Positions 1 to 11,764 of a stretch of 64,000 nucleotides of DNA are shown here, in pieces. Every line of letters begins with the position of its first letter. Positions within the stretch are counted from its first letter, which is position 1. The translations under genes were made by a program, and so were the position numbers. This stretch comes from Nemertoderma westbladi (Eukaryota; Xenacoelomorpha; Nemertodermatida; Nemertodermatidae). The stretch spans positions 1 to 64,000 of the forward strand of contig JAUCBJ010000321.1 in the NCBI GenBank assembly GCA_032718475.1, written 5' to 3'. The notes under the pieces were generated by a model, which had not been told where the DNA came from, searched no databases, and saw only the letters and a program-made list of their open reading frames with translations.

Positions 1-172
1 GTAATAAACACGAATATATTGCACTATTCTACAAAATAATCGCTAAAATAACATTCTACTGAATAAAATTAAAGAAAACGATTATAATAGAATTACATAG
101 TAATACATACATAAATATAAAAATAATAAAATAATATAAAATAATAGAGTCACACACCCACTCCATATGTTG

Positions 173-3100
173 TTACGTTATGGAGTCCCTAGATGTTTGA
201 AGGATTAGGGAGGTGGTCGTGGGAAGAGAATCTTGCCTTCCACAGTTTCCGGAGAGTCCTCCATTCCCTTCCGATAAACACAAACGACCGACTGGGTGAT
301 TGAGTCGCTGCATCCTGAATACAATTCCAGGTTTCCTCTTCGTCCTGGAATAGTGACGATAGAAACATCGCTCAAAGTATATGACGGCGTCACAAAGCCG
401 ATTCCAGGAGCTATAGTGGTCCGTCGCTCTCTGCAGGAGAGGTGAGAGTCCCTGCGAGACGTCTGATGTTCCAGAGCTCCAATCGCTCTCTCTGATCTTC
501 ATGAAGGATCCACTCGCGGTGGGGAGGCCCAGATCCACGGCGTCGTCCCTGGCAACATGTAATACCGACAGATCTATCCCGGGTTCAAATAACTCCGATC
601 CACCCGTCCGGGTTTCAGGTTCAACTTTCTCCGCTCCCTTGGCTGGTCTAATCTCAGTCGGAGTAAGATGGGGAGGCCATTCATTCTCCTTACTCAGGAA
701 GTCGGGTTCACCTAACCAGTCTATAGTATCTGTCAGTTCTTGAGGAGTTGCTCCTCTGGAAGCGATGTCCGTTGGATTAAACTTCTTGGGGCAATATCTC
801 CATTGATCTACATTGGAGCTAAGATTGTCATTATCTGAGGAGTGTGGTGTTCCCTCAGCTGGGTCGTCTCCCTCACTAGTATCATCTTCCCATTCACTCA
901 CCTGGCAGACGCGATCTTGAAGCAGTCTTTCCCTGAGCGTTCTACGGGAAGGTCCAGTAAGGTACCAACCTACTCTAGTTCTTACCGCATATGTCTGTAG
1001 TGGCTGCGGTTGAGCAGGTCGTTTCTCTAATGTCTCCAGCGCCTCATGCGCGTTTTGGCCGATGAGTATTTGCACTCCAGGATAATCAGTCTGGAATCGA
1101 GGTATGTTAAGATGTTGGATGCTCTCATCCTCGTCCCAATTATAAAGGTCTGCTTGAGTAGTAGCGAAGTTCTTTATAGCCACCATTTTCACTGACCTTA
1201 TGCTATGTTCTCCTAGTTCGTCCTGGGGGGTGGACAACGCGCCTACATAATAATCAGCTGTTACTGTAGATTTCCAAACTTGCATGATTCCTGACATGTT
1301 TAGCTTGGTTCGGAACTTGGGTTGTCCAGCAAAGATGACTTCGGCTAGTTCTTTATCGATGAATGTTCCTGTGCTACCGGAGTCCAGGAGGGCGTTCACT
1401 ATATAGCTCTTCTGAGGTCCGTGGACCCGTAACTGGACTACAGGAAATTCTCGGATTCCTATATTGGAAGTTGGCGCTTTCCAAGATGGTTGTTGATCTG
1501 AAGTAGTTAGGGTGAGGTCGCTGTCTGTGTCTTTTTCATACACGAGTGCTCGATACACTGCGGTGGTGTTTATTAGGTAACAGGATTCGTTTTGGTCGGA
1601 GAACTCGTCCATATAGAATCCTTCCATCTCAGATTGATCAGTGTCGTTCACATCACTGAATTGGACATGTAGTTCGGACTCACTTACCTGACTCGGGCTG
1701 TTTCGTTCGAATTCCGTGTGCAACAAGATATGATGTTTTGCGCCGCACTGTGCACACCTTGCGTCGGAGTTACAGGTTCGCCGTTGGTGTCCTCGTCTGA
1801 GGCAATTATAACACAACCGCTTATCCCACATGACTTCACGTCTATCCTCGAGTGATTTCCTCAGGAATTTATCACACGCATTTAAACGGTGGGGCCCGTC
1901 GCACAGCACACATTTCGGCTTGATGTTACTTACTTTAACCTGTGCTATGTGGTGCACACTTGTTCTTTCCTCGGGCTTTCTCACCTGAATTCTTTTAGGA
2001 GACGTAGGAAGGGTTTTTTGTACCGGTTCCCTTCTGTCATTGGGTCGAGACTTGGATTTACTTACCTGATCTTTAGGCATTTTATTGACATAATAAGATC
2101 TGTCAGTGTCTTTCCCGCTGTCCTCTCCTTGAGAAGTTTGGCTTTCACCATCGTCGGTATAACATACTGGTGTTACCCTTCTCCTAGAAACGGGTTTCTC
2201 ACTTACCTTGTTTTCCAATGTCTTCTCTCTGGACTGCCTTAGGAGCTGTAATTTCACCTCGCTATCCAAGAATGACATGAGATCAGTCATGGTAGGGTCT
2301 CGTTGTTGTTGTTCCATCATATATAACACTTTCTTATCCCAGCGTGTACCTACTCCACCCTTCGGTAAAGCAGAAGCCACTGCTCTAATAACCATAGCAC
2401 TCTGATACTCATGAGACTTACCTAGCCAATCTAATTGTCTGCAGATCTCCTGAATTTCATCGGAAAACTCTATAATCCCGCTGCTAATAAACTTTCGGGG
2501 TGCTACCAACTTTGCATACAAATACCCAGCTATGTTATTCCTATTACCATACCTGATGTTTAGTGTATCCCAAACTTGTCTTAATCCGTCTGGATGTCCA
2601 ATAAACCTTAACGCCATTAACTTGGGAGATCCTTCCAAGCACTCGATGAGGTATCTAAGTTTTTCTCCATTAGATAGTACGGAGTTCTGTATGTTATCTT
2701 TGTAATATTCATTAAAAGGTAACCATTTCATCTCATCTCCATTGAACTTAACGATCTCTCCCACCTTTACCGCTTGCCGGGCTTCGGTTCTAGCCATTTG
2801 ACGCGTAAAACTTTCTTGGGCCATCATGCTATTTAATATCGAGTTATCGGCATATAAATTTCTCGGATTATGATCAGTTCTATATGGAATATCATTATCA
2901 ACAGGTCTATAATTACCCTTAATAGGGTTCACTATAGGAGTTTCTACTTCGCTAGCAGTATATATGCGTGTAGGCTCCACACCTTGCGCATGCGATACTT
3001 CAGACCTAACAGGTTGACACATTGTTACAGAGGGTGGTGGTATACCCCTTTGTGTATTTACTAATTTATCGCGTTCTAGCGCGATACTTTGCTGCACTTC

Positions 3101-5008
3101 TTGCAACTCTAGCCTACTTTCCCTTACTGTGCCCTTGAATTGCTGGACAGTCTCCTGCATCTGCCCGAGCAGGATATCCATCCCCCGCCGTCTCTCGTCC
3201 ACCCATTCGACCGCCGAAGCGGGAGTCGCCAACGTTGTAGCGGGCGGACGAGGGACAACGGGCGACAAATTATGAATATTTCGCTCGGGGTCCAGGACCT
3301 GAACTGTCTCTGGGGCAGTTCTACGGGGCACAGGTAGCTTAGTGCTATGCAGAGGGAATTTAGAAGTAGTTTCAGGGAGCACAGGTGTGTCTATCACCGA
3401 AGGGGTGGCTTCAAGAACAGGCCTAATTATTTCAGGCTCATCTACTATAGTAGGGAGTCTTTCTATTGTAATTATTTGGTCTGTGGGCTCTGTACTACCT
3501 AAGTTGGTGTTATTTAGTTGCCTTCTAACAGCTGGAGGCAAATCAGGCAATTTCTGACGGTGGAATGTTCTTTTACTTCTGCTTAGGCGAGATCGATTTC
3601 TTCCGCCTTCAGTGTAGGTGGTATCGCCTTCCTCAGATGATGTATACCCCTGTCTCTTGGGAGTAGATCGACTCATCATCTGCATATTGCTCGCTGTTAA
3701 CTGTTTATTGAAGTTGTCTTGCTTCTCTTGAAGAATTTCCAACTCTAGTTGGGTTGCCTCTTCCGATGCCCTCCATTCTGCTTCTACCACTGCCTCTGCT
3801 ATTGCCAGTGCCGCTTTTCTTTCGGTTTCTGCCGCTGCCTCTGCTACTGCCGCTTTCCTTTCCGCTTCGGCCTCTGCCATTGCCAGTGCCGCCTTTCTTT
3901 CCGCTTCTGCCTCTGCCACTGCTGCTGCCACTGCCGCTGCCTTTCTATCGTCTATACGTTTTTTCTTTAATTGTTCTTCTTGGTCTCTAGCGATGCGGAG
4001 TTGTTCATCGAATTTAGCTTGGTTTGCCGCTAACCTATCCACATCAATTGCATCCAACACACGCTGGGCTCCTTCACTATTAGGGCTAAGCCCATCTAGT
4101 CTTCTCCGCAACTCTTCATCACCTACGAAACGCTGATAGTCTGACAGATAGATGTCAATGGCATCCCTCTTATGCGGTTTCTCTGCTGTCGCTTCACTTT
4201 CCACTTGGGAAAAAGTAGCGTCTGTTGATTCTCCATGGGTTGAGCGCTCCTCTAACTGAGCTTTCCACTGAGCTGCTCCTTGAACCTGGCGACTCACCCG
4301 TTGAAACCAAGTCTTTACGGCAACTTGCAATGACGTGTCTTGTTTTCTTTTAGAAGCCTCCTCAAAGGCGGATAAGATTAGCCTAATCCGCAGAACTCTT
4401 TCTCTAACTTGATAAAGCAGCGATCCCTGCTCTTGAGGTCCTTGAGGTTGTTGAAAAAGTTGCTTTTCTATTCGCTCCATAGAGCTGAAGAATCCCTGTG
4501 CGTATCCGGCTGCGGACCTCTTCCATACAGCTGGATCGATGGTTTCCTTGGCTACTCCCATCCGGTGTATGTCTTCCCAGGCAGCTTCTGATAAATCAAA
4601 CGGGAATCCGGGTCCGGGGAAGTTCCATTGCGACTCGACAATAGACTTCAGTTCTTCACTAGTGTATCCCGCGTAGCTATCTCTAGTTGACTGCTGACTT
4701 CTCGCCCAATCGATCTGGTGTTCTTCCACCGCGATCAATAACCCAGCGAGCACGGCTGCAGGAAGGATGAGAAGGGGATCCGTATAAACCGCATCCGTCA
4801 TCTCTGCTCCGCTCTCGGGTGTCAGCTCTACAGTATCCTCACTACTGGAGCTGCTGGGCCGCTGAGGAATAAGTTCTTGACTAGTGGGTTGTTGCTGTTC
4901 CGCTGCCTTTTGGTCCCGCTTGACCTGAGCTCGGGTGCCTATGATAGACCTACGATGTTGGACTAGCCTAGGTTCTGTTATTACTACTGGAGGGATGACC
5001 TTCCTCAC
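173..5008 (-). pseudogene. BEL/Pao LTR retrotransposon gag-protease ORF with the reverse transcriptase deleted
   Basis: A 1611-residue open frame read on the minus strand. The N-terminal third is a charged, low-complexity, coiled-coil-like region with Ala/Glu-rich repeats (about residues 360-410). About residues 745-925 resemble the DUF1759 gag domain of BEL/Pao elements. Cys/His knuckles follow from about residue 1032 (CVLCDGPHRLNAC, CYNCLRRGHQRRTC, CAQCGAKHH). A retropepsin-type aspartic protease active site, LLDSGSTGTFID, lies near residue 1205. At about residue 1400 the frame jumps to WRYCPKKFNPTDIASRG, the segment that in complete elements lies after reverse transcriptase and RNase H, so the RT core is missing. 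The last ~100 residues lose family character, suggesting a frameshift, and no integrase is visible before the window edge. The element is therefore dead or non-autonomous. The long surviving frame could reflect a recent deletion or a gag-only derivative. Confidence 0.85.
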
Positions 5009-5239
5009 AGTGGGAGGTGAACTGAACTTACGACCAGACGGTTGTACGTCTCAATCTGAGTTGCAGATAGTTACATCTAATAAACTGTCTGACAGGTTAT
5101 GCTTAGTATCAGACATGACTAGGTATGTACAGTTGAATGCCTACTGCTATATTACAGTCTAAGCAAGTCTAGTAACTCAGTATGAACTGCTAGCCTAGTA
5201 ATTAATTACCGTTACTGCTACTCAGTGTAGCGTGATATA

Positions 5240-5510
5240 TATATAATATATTAGAATACCGGTATACTTATAGTATATATAACTATATAAGTATTATTAC
5301 AGACTAGGTTTATCACAGAATACCGGTATAATTTTAGCACAAATATATATAATATATAATAGGCCTATCGGAATACCGGTATACAGCTTACTGTTTGTAG
5401 TATATATAATTCTAGAATAGAATTAATTACAAGTACCGGTATAATTTCAGCCTAGATTTATTGAAATAAAGATAATAGGCCTATCGTAAATACCGGTATA
5501 TCAATTATTT
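5240..5510. repeat. Degenerate repeat centred on the palindrome TACCGGTA
   Basis: Five copies of AATACCGGTATA or a close variant, spaced roughly 60-70 bp apart in AT-rich sequence and partly preceded by ATAGGCCTATCG. It looks like a decayed short tandem array. The same palindrome occurs singly elsewhere in the window, so it is not specific to this site. Confidence 0.5.
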
Positions 5511-6440
5511 TGGAATAATTGAATTTCTGAACTTTAGGGTTACTTGGTTACTTTAACTTACTTTTTTACCGTTATTTGAGCAGTAGTCCAACTGATATTG
5601 AGACCTAATTGTTATATGGTAGGCCTACTATTTATAAATCGTTAGATTTGATTTATAATATATATATACCCGTTTTAATGGGTTTTGTCAATGTTTGAAA
5701 TAAATGTTATTATTTCTGGGGTAATCACTACACAAAGCGGTACGCTTTTAGTGAAGTGTTACGTATAGGACACTAAAACAAATAATTCTAATTTACCTAA
5801 GTTACTTAATACTACAAATTACGTACAATTCGGGTGAGATTACAATCTCTAAATAAACACAAAAATTTACAAAAAACACAAAACACGAATTTTTAGGGTA
5901 ATTTTACAAGAAGTCTACAAACCAGCCTAACAAAGGGTTAGATAACCGGTTATTACAACGGACAGGGTACTACGGTATTTGAAATAATAAGTAGTAGTAA
6001 ATACACTGCGTTGTCTAGATAGGAAAATACCACCGCCTGACGACCTATAGCCGTATCGCTATAGGTTCTACGTTATGTATCACGGAGTGTTCCTACCTAG
6101 AAGTTAATAGAGCTAATCGAATGTGCCTATCAACCACTTTACAACACAAATATAATGCCTACACTAATTACTTCGGAAAGTACTGTACACTAAACCCTAA
6201 ATTAGGTACGAGTACTTGTACAACAGATAATCAGTAGTTAAATATACTTGAACAGCTAAAAGAACCACGGCATCTGCTGGAGTGACCGATGCACAAAATC
6301 ACCAGTCTTTACCTACGCCGAGCAGCCCGTGTAGTACCGGGGTTAATTTAACTATAGCGGTATGTATAACAAACACAATTACTGTAGGAACAAACTTAGG
6401 GAATGAATGTTGCGGATAATCGCATAAACTCTGAATAATA

Positions 6441-7016
6441 AATATTACGCTACGCGTACAAACTACTCAAACAAAATACAGACCGAACACTGACAGACTA
6501 CTATCAAGCCTAAACAAACTACGGTATATGCAGACTCCGAAATGATTAGGGAGTATGCGCTCTAACCCAGTAGTGCGACTTATTCTTTAGTTGGGGGTTT
6601 ACCTTACAGCGTTCGCTGCCCCTACTGCCTAACCGTACTTAATCGGACAGATGATCTACACACGCGGCAATCCGTTCAGACCTAATAACAGCCAGACAAC
6701 TATCCAGCCTACAAATTATCTAAATAAAATTATACGCTACCTGTACAGACTTACACAAACAAAGTACAGACCAAACGATGGCAGACTACTCTCAAGCCTA
6801 AATAAACTACAGGACATGCAGACTCCGAAATGATTAGGGAGTATGCGCTCTAACCCAGTAGTGCGACTTATTCTTTAGTTGGGGGTTTACCTTACAGCGT
6901 TCGCTGCCCCTACTGCCTAATCGTACTTAATCGGACAGGTGATCTACACACACTGCAATTCGTTCGGACCTAACAGCAATCAGACAACAGCTCAGCCTAC
7001 TAATCGTCTGTACAAT
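6441..7016. repeat. Two-copy tandem duplication, period 288 bp
   Basis: The block beginning near TACGCTAC at 6441 recurs 288 bp later, with a near-identical core of over 100 bp (around GATTAGGGAGTATGCGCTC, at 6543 and 6831) and diverged edges. If this is part of the BEL LTR, it would be a duplicated promoter/U3-type segment; that is inference from its position. Confidence 0.7.
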
Positions 7017-7284
7017 CTGATCAGGCTTACACGCCTTCTGTTCAATACTGGCCTACAAATAAATAAAACTTGACAGAAATAAGTAAAATCTCAATAAAAA
7101 ATCAGGGCGGCCGTTCCCTGATTAAGTACTAAGACCTACCGGTATACAACTATCAAAATCGAATAATACTGCTGTACCTGTACTGCTGTAGGTACCGGTC
7201 CGGGTGGTTAGGTAGTCAGGCCTACTGGTACCGGTTCTGGCAGTTGGGCCTACTGACCTACAGATGTACCGGTTGACCGGTACT

Positions 7285-8475
7285 TTCAACTTTATTGCTT
7301 ACTGCAATAAGAAGCTATATCCTTTAATGTTCGCGCTTTCAGACCTTTGGCAGTTTAACCCACCAAATTAAGATGTCTTCTAGATATTAAATCGGTTTTT
7401 AGTCTATGACAAGTATTTGATTCACTACACTAGTCGAAACCAATCTGTGCGCGATCATTCACTATATACTCTATATAGTACTATATAATCTCTGACAATA
7501 TTATTCACCTTCGGTAATATTAACAGTTCCTTTAGGACGTGGCGCTTTATCTATATAAACAGAGTTATGACTTAAACTACTCACAACGATATGGCTTAAT
7601 TATAATTCACATATATGGCGCATTCTTTAGGAATTGCTTCTTTAACAGACTCACTCATACACAATGCTGCACAATACTGCACACTAATCTGCCAATCTTC
7701 ACTGATTTTAGTCACATATAAAAGGAACACAGACTGACTCATATAGGGTCTATCAAATAACATTAGATTCACTTCAAACCACTTTAACATAAGTCACAAT
7801 CGTTTATCTGTAACCCTTCTCTCTTACCTTCGGTATATCAAGAATATTGGGTTTCGGGGTTATTTATCGTTATTCCAAATATAATTATTCATCAACCATA
7901 TTATGAAGAACTGACGGTAAATAGCAGTATAAAAATAACACTGAACACTGATTGTTATGAGTTTGCAATGTTTCAGCAGTCAGTATGTATGATCAGTTAG
8001 CAGTGATTCCATGAGTTAAAGGATATATGCCCTTTATAATTAAACCTACTAGTGTAAGACTAAAAACTGAAACACGGAGGTGCCAAAAGCCGGTTCTTAG
8101 GCTCTGAGCAAAAACATAACACTGAACTACTGAGTTTCTGTATATACCTCCAACACAGAGATAACAAACGCTCTGATTGGTCAACCTGAACAACGAGAGA
8201 ACAGAGAAACAAAGAAACGTCGACGTGGCAATATCAGCTGCTAGCCGTCGTCATGGTAGCGACACTGTTTTCAAGAGTATCGAGCTTTTACGTCACGGAA
8301 TTACGGATTATGTCCTCTAAAGTACAAATACAGAAGAAATAGCTTTTATGTCCGCTAAAACACCAGTACAGCAAGGACCCGGCCTTTTTATGCCTGGTAA
8401 ACCAACTACAGAGTATTTTACGGGAAAAATAAGGAAAAATAACCGGACAATTCAGCAAAAGCTTTTACACAATTA
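7285..8475 (+). repeat. Left inverted terminal repeat of the unclassified element
   Basis: Non-coding arm matching the reverse complement of 11843-13085. The inner edge is marked by AAAAGCTTTTACAC at about 8457-8470; the outer edge is gradual near 7285. It would carry the promoter for the ORFs, so a copy of that promoter should also exist in the right arm, pointing inward. Confidence 0.75.
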
Positions 8476-8493
8476 ATCGGTGGTGCCCCGGTA

Positions 8494-9774
8494 GTGGGTT
8501 CGTTAGACATTCGCCCATCCTACTTAGCCGGATTGGGATGCGGGCATCTAATATCCCCATTTGATCCTTACAATCGTCCAGGATTAAACCCGATGCAACC
8601 CGCCACGGAAGTCGAGGAGAGCGTTATAAGAAACGCTTTAGACGCTATTCGACAGAAGATCGGAAAGGGAACACAAGATTGTTTAGAGAAACGTAAATTA
8701 CAACAACAAGTCCAATCGGTGAAGGAGTTAGCCTTGCCACAGTTCGATAGAGAAATCCAAAACCTCGAGGAGGACATCGAGCTTGGACGCACTTATTCTC
8801 TACAAGAGTTTCTAGATGAACGCTTACAGAGACAAGCGGAGGAAAATCTACTCGAGGAGAAACACACTAAATTGGACGAGAGAGAAGAAGCCGCTTTAGC
8901 CCAACCCGAAGCTCAAATCCTTATGACAGATCTCTACTCTAAAACCGTCCGTCATCCCTCGATGGTTCCACATTTCGGAGACAAACTCTTCGCGACGATA
9001 CAACCCCAACCGGTTGATATCAGTACAGGATCGCAAAATCTTATCGCTGATGCCCCTATGTTACAGCGTCCGCCAATCGAGGCTGCTCGTGTTGACGGTA
9101 TACTCGTTGAACCTCCGGACAATCGAGCGGATCTTGTCCGTTGTATGGTACATGATGTCAACATACGCGCTAGACCTTTACAGAACTCGTTTTATGGGAT
9201 CAAAGACCACCCTTATTACGTTAATCTGACTCAATATTATATGGTAAAACCAGAAGACCCGACGCATAATTTAAAGTTTCTACCACTAATAAATCCTCTA
9301 GACGTTGTCGAACTCGAACAATTGCAGAAACATCTGGATCAGTTAGTAAAGGTAAACTCATTCAGAAAACCATATAACATTTCTCGAATCGAGAAGGATA
9401 TAGAACCTCCTTATAATCTCGATGGATTTATTAAAACTCGATTAGTCCATTGGAATCTAGATGTATTATTTGAAGAAGAGAAAATACAAAGATATGGAAA
9501 TGTGGAGACGTATACCACTCGGCACATGAAGTATAGTGATCTCCCAGACGCTAACCAATGCGCCACCTTGTGGCATCCAGTAGGGATGACCCTAGAGAAC
9601 GCCACCAAAGAGTGGAATGAAACTCTTAATGTCATTGAGATGTATGGAGTTGTCACCTACGATAATGAAGGTAGCGTTCCGGTCAGAGAACTAGGAACTA
9701 CGCGCATGATCCACATACGCGGATTAGCTGGTTCTACCCCACGTGTTTACTCGAGCGTGTTCCGACGTGATTGA
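8494..9774 (+). CDS. Unknown protein, N-terminal ORF of the long-inverted-repeat element
   Basis: The frame is open from 8443; it contains GTG at 8494, and the first ATG is at 8593. There may be an upstream exon, as CGGTAG at 8488-8493 could be a splice acceptor. The product is about 390-440 residues. After a short Pro/Gly-rich start comes a Glu/Gln/Lys-rich probable coiled coil (about residues 45-135), then a globular part with HWNLDVLFEEEKIQRYGN and ATLWHPVGMTLENATKEWN. I recognise no family. The frame ends at 9774, but sequence just beyond it in the next ORF's frame looks like a continuation (VIDYSFETLTETQKNL). The two ORFs may therefore be one ~1,090-residue protein split by a frameshift near 9765 and a TGA at 9815. 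A long coiled coil before a knuckle-bearing C-terminal half is reminiscent of gag-like structural proteins; this is inference only. Confidence 0.6.
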   Translation: MGSLDIRPSYLAGLGCGHLISPFDPYNRPGLNPMQPATEVEESVIRNALDAIRQKIGKGTQDCLEKRKLQQQVQSVKELALPQFDREIQNLEEDIELGRTYSLQEFLDERLQRQAEENLLEEKHTKLDEREEAALAQPEAQILMTDLYSKTVRHPSMVPHFGDKLFATIQPQPVDISTGSQNLIADAPMLQRPPIEAARVDGILVEPPDNRADLVRCMVHDVNIRARPLQNSFYGIKDHPYYVNLTQYYMVKPEDPTHNLKFLPLINPLDVVELEQLQKHLDQLVKVNSFRKPYNISRIEKDIEPPYNLDGFIKTRLVHWNLDVLFEEEKIQRYGNVETYTTRHMKYSDLPDANQCATLWHPVGMTLENATKEWNETLNVIEMYGVVTYDNEGSVPVRELGTTRMIHIRGLAGSTPRVYSSVFRRD

Positions 9775-9874
9775 TTATTCCTTTGAAACTCTCACCGAAA
9801 CGCAAAAGAATCTCTGACATGGACAATTCGAACTCGCGCAGCGTTACGTCATTGACACCGAACGCAAACCGGCC

Positions 9875-11764
9875 ATGGGTATCGATGGATCGATGTTACC
9901 CCAGCCCATACTCGAGATGTTGTTCAACGAAAGAATCCTTAAAATCGGCTCAGCTGTTTATGGAGATCTCCAAAACGACTTTCGGAATATGGAAAATATC
10001 CCATATCCTTTCGTGGATACGCAGCTGATTGCTCCCTGGGCAGAAGGTCGAGGTTTCTTTCGCACCATGTATGCTCATACGTCCAGCAACATTACAAAGG
10101 TGCAACGAACTTCCATCGGACATCTTGCCTTTCAGGAATACGGATGGAATTTCAAAGTCGGAAATCCCATCAACTATCAACAAGTATACGGAGACCATTA
10201 TTCTCGATTATACTTTGATGGACCATTGACCGCACCTGGCGCCGTGTATAGCTTCATGAGTGTTCCACTCCGTCCCTCCTTAGTTATCTACACGATCTTT
10301 GAAAACACCGCACTTTGCGGTTGGCTAGCCGATGTGTGCAGTCGTACTATACGCGCCCATCCATTAATACTTGGGACCAAACTCGCTAAGCTAGATGAAC
10401 ATAATAAATTCATCCGCTTCGAATGTTTCTGGCGATTTTTAACCCCGTTCCGCAACGTGGATAGCCAATTTAAAGACCGCGCTTTGACCAAGCTCAGCCT
10501 AAGAAACTCAGCTGCAGAGAAGTTAGATAGCGCTGGATTTGCCATTTTCAAAGAGATTTGTATATCGAACTTGCACTCCTCTGTTATACAAAGACATCGA
10601 ATCCCCACAGGTTATTCTGTCGTGGAAATTCAGACAATAGGTCCACTTGAAGAGACAGACACGCCCACCTCAGCTATGCACTGGGAAGACGAACCAATAT
10701 GCCTAGAATCTGAGGAGATTCAGCCTATCGCGCCCCGGAACAGCGACAACGATTACATCCTAGAATGGTATCAAGGTCCACAGTGTCTCACTGCGTACGA
10801 TTATCGCCATGCCAACTATGTTTCTCGGCAACGTTGTCGGTTATGCGCATCGAGAGACCATGTTACGCCCATGGACACAAACGTCCGCTGTTCCTATTTC
10901 CACGAACAACCGGCGATGGAAATTTATTGCGCATATTGCAGACTCAATAACTTGCTTATTTTTGCGGTTTGCCCTCAATTTATGACTCAATGTCACCATT
11001 GTCAACTAAAGGGACACGCCAGTTTCGATTGCCCTTTTAATCACGATTTGGAAAGCGTAGATGAAATGATCACACTACGTTACATCAGAGCTTGGGAAGC
11101 GAACGCTGATTTACATTGTGATTCGCACCATCGCTATTATCCTGGACGCGCTTACGAAGGAGTTTATGCGTTCCATCCTTATCTATTCGCTTCTGTCGAA
11201 CAGAAATCACGCATATCGAGTTACGAACTACTGAAGCGTGTCGGAGAATGTATTTCAACCAAATTCGTACGCAAATTTCTCAGGAGTGTTAATCCTAGCG
11301 ACCTTCATTCCTATAACTTAATCAATTTTATCCGTCAGGATCTGGACTATGGAGACTTATTTGTTAACTCACACCCCGAGTTACAGGAAGTATATCGACG
11401 GCCTTACGAATACCGAGCCCGCGAACGCGAGTTGGAAAGAACCATTAAACCCAGGAAGTTTCTGACTGCCTATGGTCCACCCACGGCTCTCGTTCAGACC
11501 ACTCGTAAAGGACCCGTAAGAGCGGCCGTCCTAAAAAGCGTTCTAAAGGCCGTTAGACCCCTCTCCCCCGACGTTGATGTCAACCAACCCGGCACTTCGA
11601 CTGGCGGATACACCGACCATAATCCTACACCCTCTGATGCAATCATATTGCACCCTTCACCCAGGAGTTATAGCCCTCCTTGTAAAGTGGCTCGCCCCAA
11701 AGAGAAAAAGACTCTGGCCAGCTTTAAAAAACTGCGTAAACGCCGTCCGCGCAAGAAAGACTAA
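9875..11764 (+). CDS. Unknown CCHC zinc-knuckle protein, second ORF of the long-inverted-repeat element
   Basis: 629 residues, one frame away from the preceding ORF and 100 bp after it. The frame is open only from the TGA at 9815, and the stretch before the ATG already looks coding. Residues 1-270 are globular and of unknown family. Around 321-390 is a Cys/His cluster: CRLC (321-324), CAYC, then a canonical CCHC knuckle CHHCQLKGHASFDC (C373, C376, H381, C386), as in nucleocapsid-type RNA/DNA-binding proteins. The C-terminal ~120 residues are Pro/Ser-rich and end in a strongly basic tail (KKLRKRRPRKKD), resembling a nuclear-localisation or nucleic-acid-binding tail. There are no enzymatic motifs. 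It could be a gag/capsid-like structural protein, a domesticated derivative, or a viral remnant; none of these is demonstrated. Confidence 0.65.
   Translation: MGIDGSMLPQPILEMLFNERILKIGSAVYGDLQNDFRNMENIPYPFVDTQLIAPWAEGRGFFRTMYAHTSSNITKVQRTSIGHLAFQEYGWNFKVGNPINYQQVYGDHYSRLYFDGPLTAPGAVYSFMSVPLRPSLVIYTIFENTALCGWLADVCSRTIRAHPLILGTKLAKLDEHNKFIRFECFWRFLTPFRNVDSQFKDRALTKLSLRNSAAEKLDSAGFAIFKEICISNLHSSVIQRHRIPTGYSVVEIQTIGPLEETDTPTSAMHWEDEPICLESEEIQPIAPRNSDNDYILEWYQGPQCLTAYDYRHANYVSRQRCRLCASRDHVTPMDTNVRCSYFHEQPAMEIYCAYCRLNNLLIFAVCPQFMTQCHHCQLKGHASFDCPFNHDLESVDEMITLRYIRAWEANADLHCDSHHRYYPGRAYEGVYAFHPYLFASVEQKSRISSYELLKRVGECISTKFVRKFLRSVNPSDLHSYNLINFIRQDLDYGDLFVNSHPELQEVYRRPYEYRARERELERTIKPRKFLTAYGPPTALVQTTRKGPVRAAVLKSVLKAVRPLSPDVDVNQPGTSTGGYTDHNPTPSDAIILHPSPRSYSPPCKVARPKEKKTLASFKKLRKRRPRKKD

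Larger units (their letters stand above)
5009..7284. other. Non-coding stretch upstream of the BEL/Pao ORF, probably its leader and 5' LTR
   Basis: No convincing gene. Because the BEL ORF runs on the minus strand, its 5' LTR and leader should lie here, but I could not place LTR ends or a primer-binding site. It contains five scattered TACCGGTA motifs (about 5250-5510), several with TAGGCCTATCG beside them, and a 288-bp tandem duplication (separate entry). Confidence 0.4.

Noticed and set aside
3749-3990. Plus-strand Leu/Pro/Cys-rich ORFs
   Set aside because: Antisense shadow of the Ala/Glu-rich part of the BEL ORF.
8494-11764. Calling the unknown ORFs a Polinton, DIRS or viral capsid gene
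   Set aside because: No motif specific to any of these was seen; only a CCHC knuckle and inverted repeats, which are not diagnostic.
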